Shown: piece after piece, positions 26,195-34,147 of the stretch | How positions within the stretch are numbered: position 1 is the stretch's first letter | Layout of the letters: every line of letters begins with the position of its first letter | Source: Haliscomenobacter sp. | Lineage (GTDB): Bacteria > Bacteroidota > Bacteroidia > Chitinophagales > Saprospiraceae | Direction of reading: 5' to 3' | NCBI GenBank assembly: GCA_016713275.1 | Contig: JADJPL010000025.1 | Location: 1 to 48,930, forward strand | Length of the DNA stretch: 48,930 nucleotides | Position numbers and translations under genes: made by a program | Notes under the pieces: generated by a model | Database searches by the model: none | The model's input: only the letters and a program-made list of their open reading frames with translations | Told to the model about the DNA's origin: nothing

Positions 26195-26445
26195 GGTTCG
26201 ATCAGGTCTTTGGAGAACGACGCACCTTTTTTAAGTTTCTCGATCGCGGAGTCCAGCCTTCGCTCATTCGCTATGGACGAAAGCTCGTGTTGGGTCGCAG
26301 TCAGCGAGTTGTATTCGTCCAGCGACATAATTACCACTCCGCTGTCTTTTCCGCGGTTGATTATTAAGGTCTCAAAGTTCTCTGTCACCTTGTCGAGATA
26401 CTTTTTAATGTCCTTTCTGAAATCCGAAATGGTCGTTGTTAGCAT
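26191..26445 (-). CDS. yefM: YefM/Phd-type antitoxin
   Basis: This 84-residue protein starts MLTTTISDFRKDIKKYLDKV. VIINRGKDSG-like sequence and VVIMSLDEYNSL follow, the standard Phd/YefM DNA-binding N-terminal domain, then a charged C-terminus that would wrap the toxin. It comes first in the operon. A GTAC-rich operator lies directly upstream. Confidence 0.9.
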   Translation of the reverse strand: MLTTTISDFRKDIKKYLDKVTENFETLIINRGKDSGVVIMSLDEYNSLTATQHELSSIANERRLDSAIEKLKKGASFSKDLIEP

Positions 26446-26480
26446 TTTTTGTACGATATTTTGTACAAAATTACGTACAT
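26446..26480 (-). promoter_or_regulatory. yefM operator: three GTAC cores 12 bp apart
   Basis: GTAC occurs at 26451-26454, 26463-26466 and 26475-26478, exactly 12 bp apart centre to centre, in TTGTACGATATTTTGTAC-type surroundings. The central core is TGTACA, the core of known YefM-YoeB operators. It lies just before the yefM start, so autorepression by the complex is likely. Confidence 0.7.
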
Positions 26481-26492
26481 TTTTTTATTTTA

Positions 26493-27188
26493 TCAAGCCC
26501 CCGTTCCCTTCAAAAACCGCGCCCCCAAAGCGATCAGCCACAACAGCCAGAGGCTGCTGCCCACCAGACCCGCCAAACCCCATTGCGGGAAGCCGGGGAT
26601 CACCGTGGCAAACAATTCGCCTTGCGCTAAAAAATAAATCGCCGAGGCCGCCACCCCCAACGCACTCAGCCAGGTTGGGAATAGCCGCAACTTCCAAATG
26701 GCATAACTGAGCATACCCATCCAGAGTACGGTAAAAAGCTGCCCGAGGTGCTCGCCCAGCAATACCCCTCCAAACTGGTGGAAAGCCATAAAGACCACTT
26801 TTACGGCTTCTCTGGTAGCGGGATTGTCCGTCTCTACGTAGGTTTTGGCCAGCACGGGAACCACGAAGACCCAGCGCAGCAAGCCCACAATTTGCGCCAC
26901 CCCTGAAAGGACGCCCAGCGTGGTCATCCAGCGGATAAAGGCGAGGCGGCCTTCCAGGGCCTCCCCGATGCGGATATACGCGATGAGCAACGGCAGCCCG
27001 AGCAGGGCGAAAGCCAGCCAAACCAGGATCAGCGGGCTGCCGGCTTCGTGAAATCGAACGAGCACTATGCCCGGGTCCTGGCGCAGGATGTCGGGGTAGT
27101 CGAAGATCATCGTGAGGATCAGGTAAGGGACCAGGACCGCTACCGCGCCAACGATCAGCAGGATTCCAATGGATTGTTGCGCCTTCAT
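26493..27188 (-). CDS. DUF4386 family integral membrane protein
   Basis: The start is at the ATG at 27188 (MKAQQSIGILLIVGAVAVLV), giving about 231 residues. Six or seven hydrophobic helices are seen, including IGILLIVGAVAVLVPYLILT and YAIWKLRLFPTWLSALGVAA, the pattern of DUF4386. The function is unknown. It marks the change to GC-richer, chromosome-like sequence. The outer-membrane gene at 27201-27656 precedes it in the same direction. Confidence 0.85.
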   Translation of the reverse strand: MKAQQSIGILLIVGAVAVLVPYLILTMIFDYPDILRQDPGIVLVRFHEAGSPLILVWLAFALLGLPLLIAYIRIGEALEGRLAFIRWMTTLGVLSGVAQIVGLLRWVFVVPVLAKTYVETDNPATREAVKVVFMAFHQFGGVLLGEHLGQLFTVLWMGMLSYAIWKLRLFPTWLSALGVAASAIYFLAQGELFATVIPGFPQWGLAGLVGSSLWLLWLIALGARFLKGTGA

Positions 27189-27200
27189 GTTGGACAGCAT

Positions 27201-27656
27201 TTAAAGGGTAAAGGAATAACTGATGCCCGGGGTGGGATTGATTTTCAGGGTTTGGCCCTTTGCGCCCAAGGCAATCGCCCCAATGCGCAGATTCAACCCC
27301 TTCCAAATCATCCACCGGAACCCGCCTTCCAGAGCGGCTGCAGATTGGTCTTCGTATTCGCGGGATAAGCCTCTCAGATACGAAGCGCCCAGGTAGAAGG
27401 ACGAAGGAACCGCCCGGTCCCCTACCGGCAAAAACCAAAAGGAAACCCCCGCCTTGAGGAACCGGGTAGTGGTGTTGGGTTGAAAATTCGTCAGGTAATA
27501 TCCGGCATGTACGGATACCTGGTTGCGCCGGAATTCCAACCCAATGGATGGGTTGCGGAACCCGTTCACACTGAGTTCGTTTTGGCCTGACAGGGTTTGG
27601 GCGCCGGAAACAAACCCCAACCCCAAAAAGAAAGCAAGAAAAATCGGTAATCGCAT
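27201..27656 (-). CDS. Small outer-membrane beta-barrel-like protein
   Basis: The ATG at 27656 gives a signal peptide (MRLPIFLAFFLGLGFVSGAQ) and a mature part of about 130 residues. Alternating strands such as VSVHAGYYLTNF, LKAGVSFWFLPV and GISYSFTL end in an aromatic/Leu C-terminus, as in barrel proteins. No specific family is recognised. It ends 12 bases before the DUF4386 start, so the two may be co-transcribed. Confidence 0.65.
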   Translation of the reverse strand: MRLPIFLAFFLGLGFVSGAQTLSGQNELSVNGFRNPSIGLEFRRNQVSVHAGYYLTNFQPNTTTRFLKAGVSFWFLPVGDRAVPSSFYLGASYLRGLSREYEDQSAAALEGGFRWMIWKGLNLRIGAIALGAKGQTLKINPTPGISYSFTL

Positions 27657-27736
27657 ATCGTCTTTTATTTTGATGACGATACAAAGGTGGGCTCCAGCGT
27701 GCGCTGACGAGCAAGACAAATGTCTATTAATGCTGG

Positions 27737-28300
27737 CTAGCGGATATTTTTCCGGATGCGGCTCAGGTGCCGCGGGGTTACGCCCAGGATGGACGCGAGG
27801 TAATGCAGCGGGATTTGCCGGAGGATTTCAGGTTCTTTCTGCATCATTTTCTCGTAGCGCTGTTGGGCGCTGAGCACGATAGCGTCCAGGCGGCTTTCGT
27901 CGATGCAGCAAATTTGTTCCTCCAGCAGGCCAATGTAAAAGTCTTTAAACCTTGGAATGCGGTGTTGAAGGTTTTCCAGGCCCTCCCGATCGATTACCCA
28001 AAGCACGGAATCAGCCACTGCCCGGATGTATTCCTGAGCGGGGCGTTGCCTTAGAAAGCTCGACAACGAAGCCACAAAGGCGTTGGCCCCCACCGTGTAG
28101 GTCGTTTTTTCCTCTCCGTCTGCCATCAGGAAATACTGGAAAAACCCTTTTTCCACGAAACCCAGGTAGCGGCTTGTTTTGCCTTCTTCGACAAAAAAGC
28201 TACCTTTCTCCAGGGCTTTCAAAGCAAAAGCCCCGGCGATGGCCTCCGCTTCGGTTTCGCCAAAGCCTTTTGCTGCAAAAAAGGGGAGAAGCGGGTTCAA
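27737..28300 (-). CDS. Crp/Fnr-family transcriptional regulator
   Basis: A cyclic-nucleotide-binding-like fold (GSFFVEEGKTSRYLGFVEKG, FFQYFL, EEKTTYTVG) is followed by a helix-turn-helix, IPLHYLASILGVTPRHLSRI. The start is uncertain: a TTG at 28300 (NPLLPFFAAKGF) fits the family length (~187 residues) and avoids running through the divergent cyanophycinase gene. Bacteroidota carry many such regulators with no bound cNMP. The 33-bp gap to the cyanophycinase start probably holds a shared promoter. Confidence 0.8.
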   Translation of the reverse strand: MNPLLPFFAAKGFGETEAEAIAGAFALKALEKGSFFVEEGKTSRYLGFVEKGFFQYFLMADGEEKTTYTVGANAFVASLSSFLRQRPAQEYIRAVADSVLWVIDREGLENLQHRIPRFKDFYIGLLEEQICCIDESRLDAIVLSAQQRYEKMMQKEPEILRQIPLHYLASILGVTPRHLSRIRKNIR

Positions 28301-28333
28301 TGGATTTTTTCTTTTTCCAAAAATACGGTTTTC

Positions 28334-29194
28334 ATGGCACGATTGCACACCCTCTTTCTTCTTCTTTTCTTCGGCAGCGCGGGGTATCTCGCCGCCCAAT
28401 CCGTCGCAGAGGGGCCCGTAGTAGGCCCTGCGCGCGGTTCGCTTGTGGTAGTAGGCGGAGGCGCCCTGCCCGACACCATCGTCAAGCGGTTTATCGAGTT
28501 GGCGGGCGGGCCCGATGCCCCCATCGTCGTCATCCCCACAGCGGGCGGAGAGCCTGCTTACGACCAAAATGTGGGCAAATTCCTCACCGACCGGGGCGCC
28601 CGCAACGTGTATACCCTTCATACCTACGACAAAGCCGTGGCCAATACGGACACGTTTTACCAGCACCTGGTAAACGCCAAAGGCGTGTGGTTTGGCGGCG
28701 GCAGGCAATGGAGGCTGGTCGATGCCTATGGGGGCACGCTCTGTGAGGCGCTTTTCCGAAACGTTCTGGAGCGGGGCGGCGTCATCGGCGGCTCTTCCGC
28801 CGGCGCGACCATCCAGGGCGCCTACCTGGTGCGCGGCGACTCCAAAAACAACCAGGTCATGATGGGCGACCACCAGACCGGGTTTGGCTACCTCAGAAAC
28901 GTAGCCGTCGACCAGCACGTGCTCGTGCGCAACCGGCAGTTCGACCTCTTTGAGGTCATGGAAGCCCACCCCGAGTTGCTCGGCATCGGTATCGACGAGA
29001 GCACCGCCATCGTGGTGCAGGGCGACCAATTTGACGTTATCGGCCGCAGCTTCGTGCTCATGTACGACGGCAAGTTCTGGTCGCGGGAAGGCAGCGACCT
29101 AAAAAAGATCCCCGACCCCGGGAAGCGGTTTTACTTCCTTCGGGCCGGGGACCGGTATGATTTAAAGGAGCGAAAAGTCTTAACGCGCAACTAA
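28334..29194 (+). CDS. Exported cyanophycinase (peptidase S51)
   Basis: This 286-residue protein has a signal peptide (MARLHTLFLLLFFGSAGYLA). It carries VVGGGALPDTIVKRFIELAG, VWFGGGRQWRLVDAYGGT and IGGSSAGATIQGAYLVRGD; the nucleophile Ser is S155 in GSSAG. Cyanophycinases cleave the Asp-Arg polymer cyanophycin to dipeptides; exported forms feed on polymer released by other cells. It ends 4 bases inside the convergent S41 gene. Confidence 0.88.
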   Translation: MARLHTLFLLLFFGSAGYLAAQSVAEGPVVGPARGSLVVVGGGALPDTIVKRFIELAGGPDAPIVVIPTAGGEPAYDQNVGKFLTDRGARNVYTLHTYDKAVANTDTFYQHLVNAKGVWFGGGRQWRLVDAYGGTLCEALFRNVLERGGVIGGSSAGATIQGAYLVRGDSKNNQVMMGDHQTGFGYLRNVAVDQHVLVRNRQFDLFEVMEAHPELLGIGIDESTAIVVQGDQFDVIGRSFVLMYDGKFWSREGSDLKKIPDPGKRFYFLRAGDRYDLKERKVLTRN

Positions 29195-30528
29195 GCCTTG
29201 GTCCGTTCGTTGCGCTCGTTGCGGCCGTCGCTGTACTGGAACAGCATCGCGGATACGTTGCCGTTCTGCTGTTCGATTCCAATGCGGAAGTCGGTGCGGC
29301 CTACCGGAGCAAAGGTGGTTGCGGTGAGGGGGTAGAGTTCCATTTTCGGGCGGCCAACGCGCTGGTAGTAGAGTTTGCCGCCCTCGAAAATCAGGGATCT
29401 TTCGCCGTAGCTCCCGGCGAAGGCCTGCAGTTGCTGGGCAGGCACGGCAACGGGCGTCAGCTGCGCTTTGAGGAAAGCGGCATTCCATTCGAAGTACCCT
29501 TTCGCTTGCTCGTCTTTGGCGCTTTTCTGGAGGTCTTCGAGGGCCAGGAGGTGAGCCGTTTCCAGGGCTTTTTCTGCGGGCGTCTTCACGTCGGGTTCCA
29601 CGCCCGTGCCTTCCCAGTTGGTTTTGGAGATCGGGTTGATGGCCCGGCCGATGGGCACAAAGGCCACAAAGCGGTCCGCCACCGGGCGAGTCCCCCCAGG
29701 GTGGGCGCCGCCGCCGGTGGTTTCACCGACAATGGTCGCCCGCTGGAGGTTCTTCAGGTTGTAGGTGAATTCTTCTGCAGCAGAGAACGTGTAGCTGCTC
29801 GTGAGCACGTACACCTTGGCGTTGGGGTTGCGCTTGCCCGGTACGTAGGGTAGCGTCCAGGTTTGGGTGATTTCGTCGGCGGGACGGTAGTAAAAGTTGT
29901 TGAGGTGGATCTCGTCGCCTTCCGCATACAAGTAGCTGGTGAGGAGTTGGATCATACCGGGATCGCCGCCCCCGTTTTGCCGCAGATCGAAGATGATCCC
30001 GTCGGCGTTGGAGAAGTAATTCATCACGGCAGCAGCGGTTTCGCCCGCCAACGAAGCGGGGTTGAAGCCCCGAAGGTCGAGGTAGCCCACGTTGCCCTCC
30101 AGAATCTTGACTTCTTTAAATCCGAAATTGTTCCTGCGCAGTTCGTTGAGGTACTCTGCCGGAGGCCCCTGGCGCTCCTGCCCGTCGGCGGGCGGTTGGC
30201 GCATGGCCCGGGCCTGAGCGGGGTTGAAGTTCACCCGCAGGTGCTTGTCGTGACTGATAGCCTGGAGGTCCTGCGTGAGCCGGTCGGCAAACAGCACGGC
30301 GTCGTTGATAGACTGATAGCCGCCGGATTTCAGCCGTTGCTTCAGATCGGCCGACATCCGCTTGGCCACGTCCGGAAACACGTAGTTTTCCTCCAGCATC
30401 GCGCTCAGGCTGTCAATCACAGTTTGTTTCTCCACCGCATCCATGCCCTGCTGGGCCGCCGCAGAACAAGAGGCCATGCCGATACAAAACAGCGTAAGGG
30501 CGGCCAGGAAAAAAGATCGCTTCATCAT
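29191..30528 (-). CDS. S41 family peptidase, lipoprotein
   Basis: This 445-residue protein has a lipobox ending in GMASC (C21). GNVGYLDLRGFNP and IIFDLRQNGGGDPGMIQLL precede VYVLTSSYTFSAAEEFTYNL, which holds the catalytic Ser (S249); ATIVGETTGGGAHPGG follows. This is the C-terminal-processing-peptidase fold without a clear PDZ. A C-terminal ~80-residue beta domain follows. The upstream region carries a copy of the MarR operator (30585-30602), so the neighbouring regulator probably controls it. Confidence 0.9.
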   Translation of the reverse strand: MMKRSFFLAALTLFCIGMASCSAAAQQGMDAVEKQTVIDSLSAMLEENYVFPDVAKRMSADLKQRLKSGGYQSINDAVLFADRLTQDLQAISHDKHLRVNFNPAQARAMRQPPADGQERQGPPAEYLNELRRNNFGFKEVKILEGNVGYLDLRGFNPASLAGETAAAVMNYFSNADGIIFDLRQNGGGDPGMIQLLTSYLYAEGDEIHLNNFYYRPADEITQTWTLPYVPGKRNPNAKVYVLTSSYTFSAAEEFTYNLKNLQRATIVGETTGGGAHPGGTRPVADRFVAFVPIGRAINPISKTNWEGTGVEPDVKTPAEKALETAHLLALEDLQKSAKDEQAKGYFEWNAAFLKAQLTPVAVPAQQLQAFAGSYGERSLIFEGGKLYYQRVGRPKMELYPLTATTFAPVGRTDFRIGIEQQNGNVSAMLFQYSDGRNERNERTKA

Positions 30529-30584
30529 AACAGTCGGGTTGTAAATGAAAAAAAGTCGGGTGATTAAATTAGTTTAAATTAAAA

Positions 30585-30602
30585 TAGTTTCATTTGCAAT
30601 TA
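30585..30602. promoter_or_regulatory. MarR operator-like site upstream of the S41 gene
   Basis: TAGTTTCATTTGCAATTA here is nearly the reverse complement of the palindrome at 31062-31079; 23 bases are shared in all (from TTGCAAATG to TTTTAATT). It lies about 57 bp before the S41 start. Confidence 0.6.
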
Positions 30603-30617
30603 TTAGGATAAAAAAAA

Positions 30618-31055
30618 TTAATCCCCCAGGTTCTCAACCATACGGTGGAGCAATCCCTGCAAAAGGTCCATGTCCTGGGAGGTAAAATCGCGCACGGCAA
30701 CCTTGCGGTATTCGCGTACGACCGGGAGCAGGCGCTCGATCAGCCGCTGGCCTTTCGGGGTGACGAACACCATGTACCGGCGCCGGTCGGAGGGGTCCAG
30801 TTGCTTGCCGATCAGCTCTTTTTTCGTGAGCTGATCGATGATCCGGGTCGTAGTAGGGGCGTCTTTCACGGTGGAAAGGGCGATCTCCACCTGGCTGCAG
30901 CCATGGTGTTCGCTGATCTGTTTAAGAACCACCCACTGGTCGACGCTGATCCCCGCCTGATGCGCATTGAGCGCGTGCGCTGCGACCTGCCGGTACCGCT
31001 TGATGATCTGCTCCATGAGAAACGCGTACTGTTGTTCGATGCGGTGGTCGGTCAT
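30618..31055 (-). CDS. MarR-family transcriptional regulator
   Basis: The ATG at 31055 (MTDHRIEQQYAFLMEQIIKR) is preferred to 31070 because the upstream one lies inside the operator. The winged helix shows CSQVEIALSTVKDAPTTTRI, IDQLTKKELIGKQLDPSDRR and RYMVFVTPKG, a clear MarR domain. It presumably represses itself and the downstream S41 gene through the shared operator. Confidence 0.88.
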   Translation of the reverse strand: MTDHRIEQQYAFLMEQIIKRYRQVAAHALNAHQAGISVDQWVVLKQISEHHGCSQVEIALSTVKDAPTTTRIIDQLTKKELIGKQLDPSDRRRYMVFVTPKGQRLIERLLPVVREYRKVAVRDFTSQDMDLLQGLLHRMVENLGD

Positions 31056-31061
31056 TTGATT

Positions 31062-31079
31062 TAGTTGCAAATGAAACTA
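31062..31079. promoter_or_regulatory. MarR operator-like palindrome upstream of marR
   Basis: TAGTTGCAAATGAAACTA is an imperfect 18-bp palindrome (14 of 18 positions symmetrical) beginning 6 bp before the marR start. A matching copy lies before the S41 gene. Confidence 0.6.
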
Positions 31080-31157
31080 TTTTAATTGCAAATAAATATA
31101 AAATTTGCACGCCTGTCAAGAGGTGGAGGAATTTTTTTTCTGATGTTGGTTTTTTGG

Positions 31158-31541
31158 GCTGGTGGTTAGTGGTTGGTGGTTGGTGGTTAGTGGATGGTGG
31201 TTGGTGGTTGGTGGTTAGTGGTTAGTGGTTGGTGGTTAGTGGTTGGTGGTTAGAAAGGGATACTTAATCCTAACAACTAACAGAGACTGTTCAAAAAAGG
31301 GTGTATAACCTCTTCTTGGTTTGCGGTCCTGCTAAAAAAAAGTATCCGATTACGTCCGGAAAGTCTGGTTGGAGGCAGAGCCTCCGCGTAGAGTGGGTCC
31401 GAGGCGGAGCCTCGAACCAGGGGTGGAGGCGGGGCCTCGAACCAGAGGCGGAGGCGGAGCCTCGAACCAGGGTTTTTTGAACAGTCTCAACTAACCACTA
31501 ACAACTAACCACTAACCACTAACAACTAGCAACTAACCACT
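31158..31541. repeat. Heptamer tracts (TGGTTRG and inverted form) around a MITE
   Basis: From about 31158 to 31255, 7-bp units TGGTTAG and TGGTTGG run on in tandem, mostly varying at one position. From about 31489 to 31541 the inverse form (CACTAAC, AACTAAC) follows. Together they form two arms of a large inverted structure, with a MITE-like element between them at 31283-31488. There is no coding content. Confidence 0.75.
31283..31488. mobile_element. MITE-like element with 16-bp inverted ends
   Basis: GAGACTGTTCAAAAAA (31283-31298) and its perfect complement (31473-31488) bound a 206-bp segment without genes. The inside holds three near-copies of GAGGCGGAGCCTCGAACCAG, each with its own small dyad. 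The ends resemble those of known DDE insertion sequences, so it was probably moved in trans. It sits inside the inverse heptamer tract. Confidence 0.75.
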
Positions 31542-31544
31542 TAA

Positions 31545-33458
31545 CTACTCGTGCGAAAGCTGAAACGGCGTAAACGGTATCAGGCCTTTTGCGGCCTCCA
31601 CCATCCCTGCCTGAAGATGCTGGCCTCCTCCTTGTTCGAAAAACTCGATCCGGATTTTATGTTTTCCGGCCTGGAGGATAGTTTGGCCGGTTTTGGCGAT
31701 GGCGCTGTGGTCGCCGTCGTGATCGATGATCAGGGCGTCGTTGAGGAAGAGTTTGGAGCCGTCGTCGGAGTTGAGGTAGAAGGTGTGTACTCCTGTTTGG
31801 GCGATGTCAACGTAGCCTTCCAGGACCAGGGCGAACTGGTTTTCGCGGTGTCCGGTTTCGGCGAGGCTGACGATGGAGGTCACGCCGGTTTTAACCGGTT
31901 GGAGGGTTTTGAAGTCGGGCAATTTATCCCAATCGCCTTCGTAGTAGGCATAGGTCAATCCCTTCTCCGTTTTTTTCACTTTAGCTGCGGGCTGGGGCGC
32001 CATTTTGCGCAAAGCGAGGCTGGCAGCGCGGCTCGCGCGCCCATCGGCGGTATAGGCGCGGGTTTTCAGGACGGCGGTTTGGTTTACCGTCAGGGGCTGG
32101 GAATAGCGGGGGCTGTTGCGCGTAGGCTCGGTTCCGTCGAGGGTGTAGCGGATTTCCAGGTTGTCGAAAGCAGCCCGCAGGCCGACGGTAGTTTGGTCCT
32201 GAAACAGGGGCGCATCGCAGAGGATCTGCACGGCGGGGGGCTGCACCACGCTGGCCTGACTGCCGCCCTCTTTGGCTTTCTGCATCTGGAAGGTATCGAA
32301 CAGGCGGCCCTCGTGGTCGATGGCTTTAAACACCAGGCTGCTTTCAAAAACGGAGAACGTGCAATAGTGGTGTACGATTTGGAGGTCGAGGGTAAACCAG
32401 TTGCGGGTGGGAGTAAATTCTTCGAGGTTGCCGCCGGCGCCGCCGGAGTTGATGTACACCACGCCTTCTTTTTGGTTGATCCGGTTGTCTTTGATCGGCC
32501 AGCTCCGCTCATAGAGGTGGGTATGGCCAAAGAGGCAGAAATCCAGTCCGTAGCGCTCGTACAGTGGCACGAGGTTGCGGGCAGCCGTGCCCAGGGTGGA
32601 GGTGCTGTTGAAGCTGTCGCCGTGGTCGTCGGAGTCGGAGGAATAGGGCGGATGGTGGTGGATGGCAATTTTCCATGTGGCGGTCGATTTCGCGAGTTCC
32701 CATTCCAGCCAGTTGTATTGCTCGGAACCTTCGGTGAGGTCGCGGTTGCTGTCGATCATGAAAAACTGGGCGTTGCCGTAGGTAAACGTGTAGTAATACT
32801 CCGGTGCGGGCGCTACCATGTACTGGTAGTAGAACGGAGAATCTTGCTCGTGGTTGCCGAGCACGGTGTACATCGGGATGCGGCTCATGAGGATATGGCC
32901 GTTGGGGAAAAAGTTATCGAGCCAGTCGTTTTTATCGAGGCCCTGATCAACCACGTCGCCGGCATGTACCACAAAATTGGGGCGGTCTTGCCAGACTTTC
33001 TCCGCCACTTTGCCCCACGCCCAGGGCGTGCGGTTGTTGCGCTGGGTGTCGCCCACCAGGGCAAACATAAAGGCGCTGCTGTCCCTGACTGCCGTTTTAA
33101 AGGAATATTGCCCCGACCGGATGGTATCCCCCGAAGCGGTGATGGACATTGCCCGCCAAAAGTAGTTGGTTTCCGGCTTGAGGTTGTCGAGCGGTACCTC
33201 GTGCATGAGGCGGTACCCATCCAGCGCTGCCTTTTGGCCGAGCACGGCTTGCTTCACATTGGGCCGGGCTTCGCCGTATTCCACCAGGGTGGTAGCGGAC
33301 TCCCGGGTTTCCCAGAGGATATACATCCCGGTTTGGGTCGAAAATTGCAGGTAGGGCTTGACCAGGAATTTTTGCTCAGAATCCGTCTGAGCCAGGCCGG
33401 GGGTTAACCCCGCCAAGCAAAGCAGGGTCAAAACGATCGATGGGAGGAGACTTCTCAT
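31545..33458 (-). CDS. Purple-acid-phosphatase-like protein with PA14 tail
   Basis: The ATG at 33458 gives a signal peptide (MRSLLPSIVLTLLCLAGLTP) and about 637 residues. An N-terminal fibronectin-like domain (WETRESATTLVEYGEARP) precedes the metallophosphatase core with VGDTQRN, HAGDVVDQG, GNHEQD, IAIHHHPPYS and FGHTHLYER. All metal-ligand motifs are present. A chitobiase-like domain (YTLDGTEPTRNSPRYSQPL) and a PA14 domain (GYVDIAQTGVHTFYLNSDDG) follow. Such proteins hydrolyse phosphate esters outside the cell or in the periplasm; the PA14 part may bind sugars. Confidence 0.88.
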   Translation of the reverse strand: MRSLLPSIVLTLLCLAGLTPGLAQTDSEQKFLVKPYLQFSTQTGMYILWETRESATTLVEYGEARPNVKQAVLGQKAALDGYRLMHEVPLDNLKPETNYFWRAMSITASGDTIRSGQYSFKTAVRDSSAFMFALVGDTQRNNRTPWAWGKVAEKVWQDRPNFVVHAGDVVDQGLDKNDWLDNFFPNGHILMSRIPMYTVLGNHEQDSPFYYQYMVAPAPEYYYTFTYGNAQFFMIDSNRDLTEGSEQYNWLEWELAKSTATWKIAIHHHPPYSSDSDDHGDSFNSTSTLGTAARNLVPLYERYGLDFCLFGHTHLYERSWPIKDNRINQKEGVVYINSGGAGGNLEEFTPTRNWFTLDLQIVHHYCTFSVFESSLVFKAIDHEGRLFDTFQMQKAKEGGSQASVVQPPAVQILCDAPLFQDQTTVGLRAAFDNLEIRYTLDGTEPTRNSPRYSQPLTVNQTAVLKTRAYTADGRASRAASLALRKMAPQPAAKVKKTEKGLTYAYYEGDWDKLPDFKTLQPVKTGVTSIVSLAETGHRENQFALVLEGYVDIAQTGVHTFYLNSDDGSKLFLNDALIIDHDGDHSAIAKTGQTILQAGKHKIRIEFFEQGGGQHLQAGMVEAAKGLIPFTPFQLSHE

Positions 33459-33547
33459 GGCGTGCAACACAATTTTGGTGTTCAATTCGCCGAAGGTACC
33501 CCCTGAACTTTAACCCTACGTTTCGCAGGTATTATTTTTTTAATACA

Positions 33548-33608
33548 GTAGACTTGCTGCGACCGGGATCATCGCGGGTTGAAAATGGCTCTTTTGAGAC
33601 AAGTCTAC
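33548..33608. repeat. Palindromic MITE-like element, short form
   Basis: GTAGACTTG and CAAGTCTAC form the ends. The inside (CTGCGACCGGGATCATCGCG, then TTGAAAATGGCTCTTTT) matches one arm of the long form at 18111-18278. The last base pairs supply the TAG stop of the DUF3124 gene, so the insertion may have set that protein's C-terminus. Confidence 0.6.
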
Positions 33609-34147
33609 CTCGGCGAGGCATCGAGATTGGATTCAACGACAACGCCCTCCGTCGTAAAAGAAATCCCCTGGGAGTGCGCCGTTCCGATCATAATCGCCTG
33701 GAAAACGGGCCGGGAAACCGGCCGCCGGGCGCCCCACTCCAAAAGAAAGCTGGCGCCCGCCCCCCCTTTCTTCTCTTTTTGTTCGACCACAAACTCCGCC
33801 GCTTCGAGAGGCGCCAAGACAATAGCCTTTTCGAGGTATTTCCGGATCAGGGCTCCGTGGGAGTCGTAATAATGGACCCTGCCCACGAATACCGAATCGG
33901 TCGGGCTGGTATTCCGCAGGCTGAGCGTAGCGGTAAGCAGAAACCGGTTCTCCCCGCTCATGTGGTAAATATCGGAGTAGACGGGAACGTAAATCCGCTC
34001 CCGGAAAGGGAAGGAATCGATTTCCACTTTGGAATAGCTGTATTTCCTGCTTGGCGAATGGGCCGTGCGCTGCTGCTCCGGCGCTTTTTCGCAGAAGGTT
34101 AAGACCAGCGACCCCAGCATCGCCATCCACAAAGACCACTTTTTCAT
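33605..34147 (-). CDS. DUF3124 domain lipoprotein
   Basis: This 180-residue protein has a short hydrophobic leader with FCEKAP (a lipobox-like Cys). RIYVPVYSDIYHMSGENRFL, LTATLSLRNTSPTDSVF and AIMIGTAHSQGISFTTEG follow, the DUF3124 pattern. The function is unknown. It overlaps the antiporter stop by 4 bases and is therefore probably co-transcribed downstream of it. Confidence 0.85.
   Translation of the reverse strand: MKKWSLWMAMLGSLVLTFCEKAPEQQRTAHSPSRKYSYSKVEIDSFPFRERIYVPVYSDIYHMSGENRFLLTATLSLRNTSPTDSVFVGRVHYYDSHGALIRKYLEKAIVLAPLEAAEFVVEQKEKKGGAGASFLLEWGARRPVSRPVFQAIMIGTAHSQGISFTTEGVVVESNLDASPR

Noticed and set aside
26485..27714. 409-codon open frame on the minus strand
   Set aside because: It runs in another frame across the DUF4386 and outer-membrane genes, both of which have family-like sequences and signal or membrane segments.
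28301..29029. N-terminal extension of the Crp/Fnr gene to 430 residues
   Set aside because: The extension is antisense to the cyanophycinase gene and would more than double the usual family length.
31551..33407. 618-codon open frame on the plus strand
   Set aside because: It is antisense to the purple-acid-phosphatase-like gene, which has all metal-site motifs and a signal peptide; the plus-strand product has no recognisable domain.
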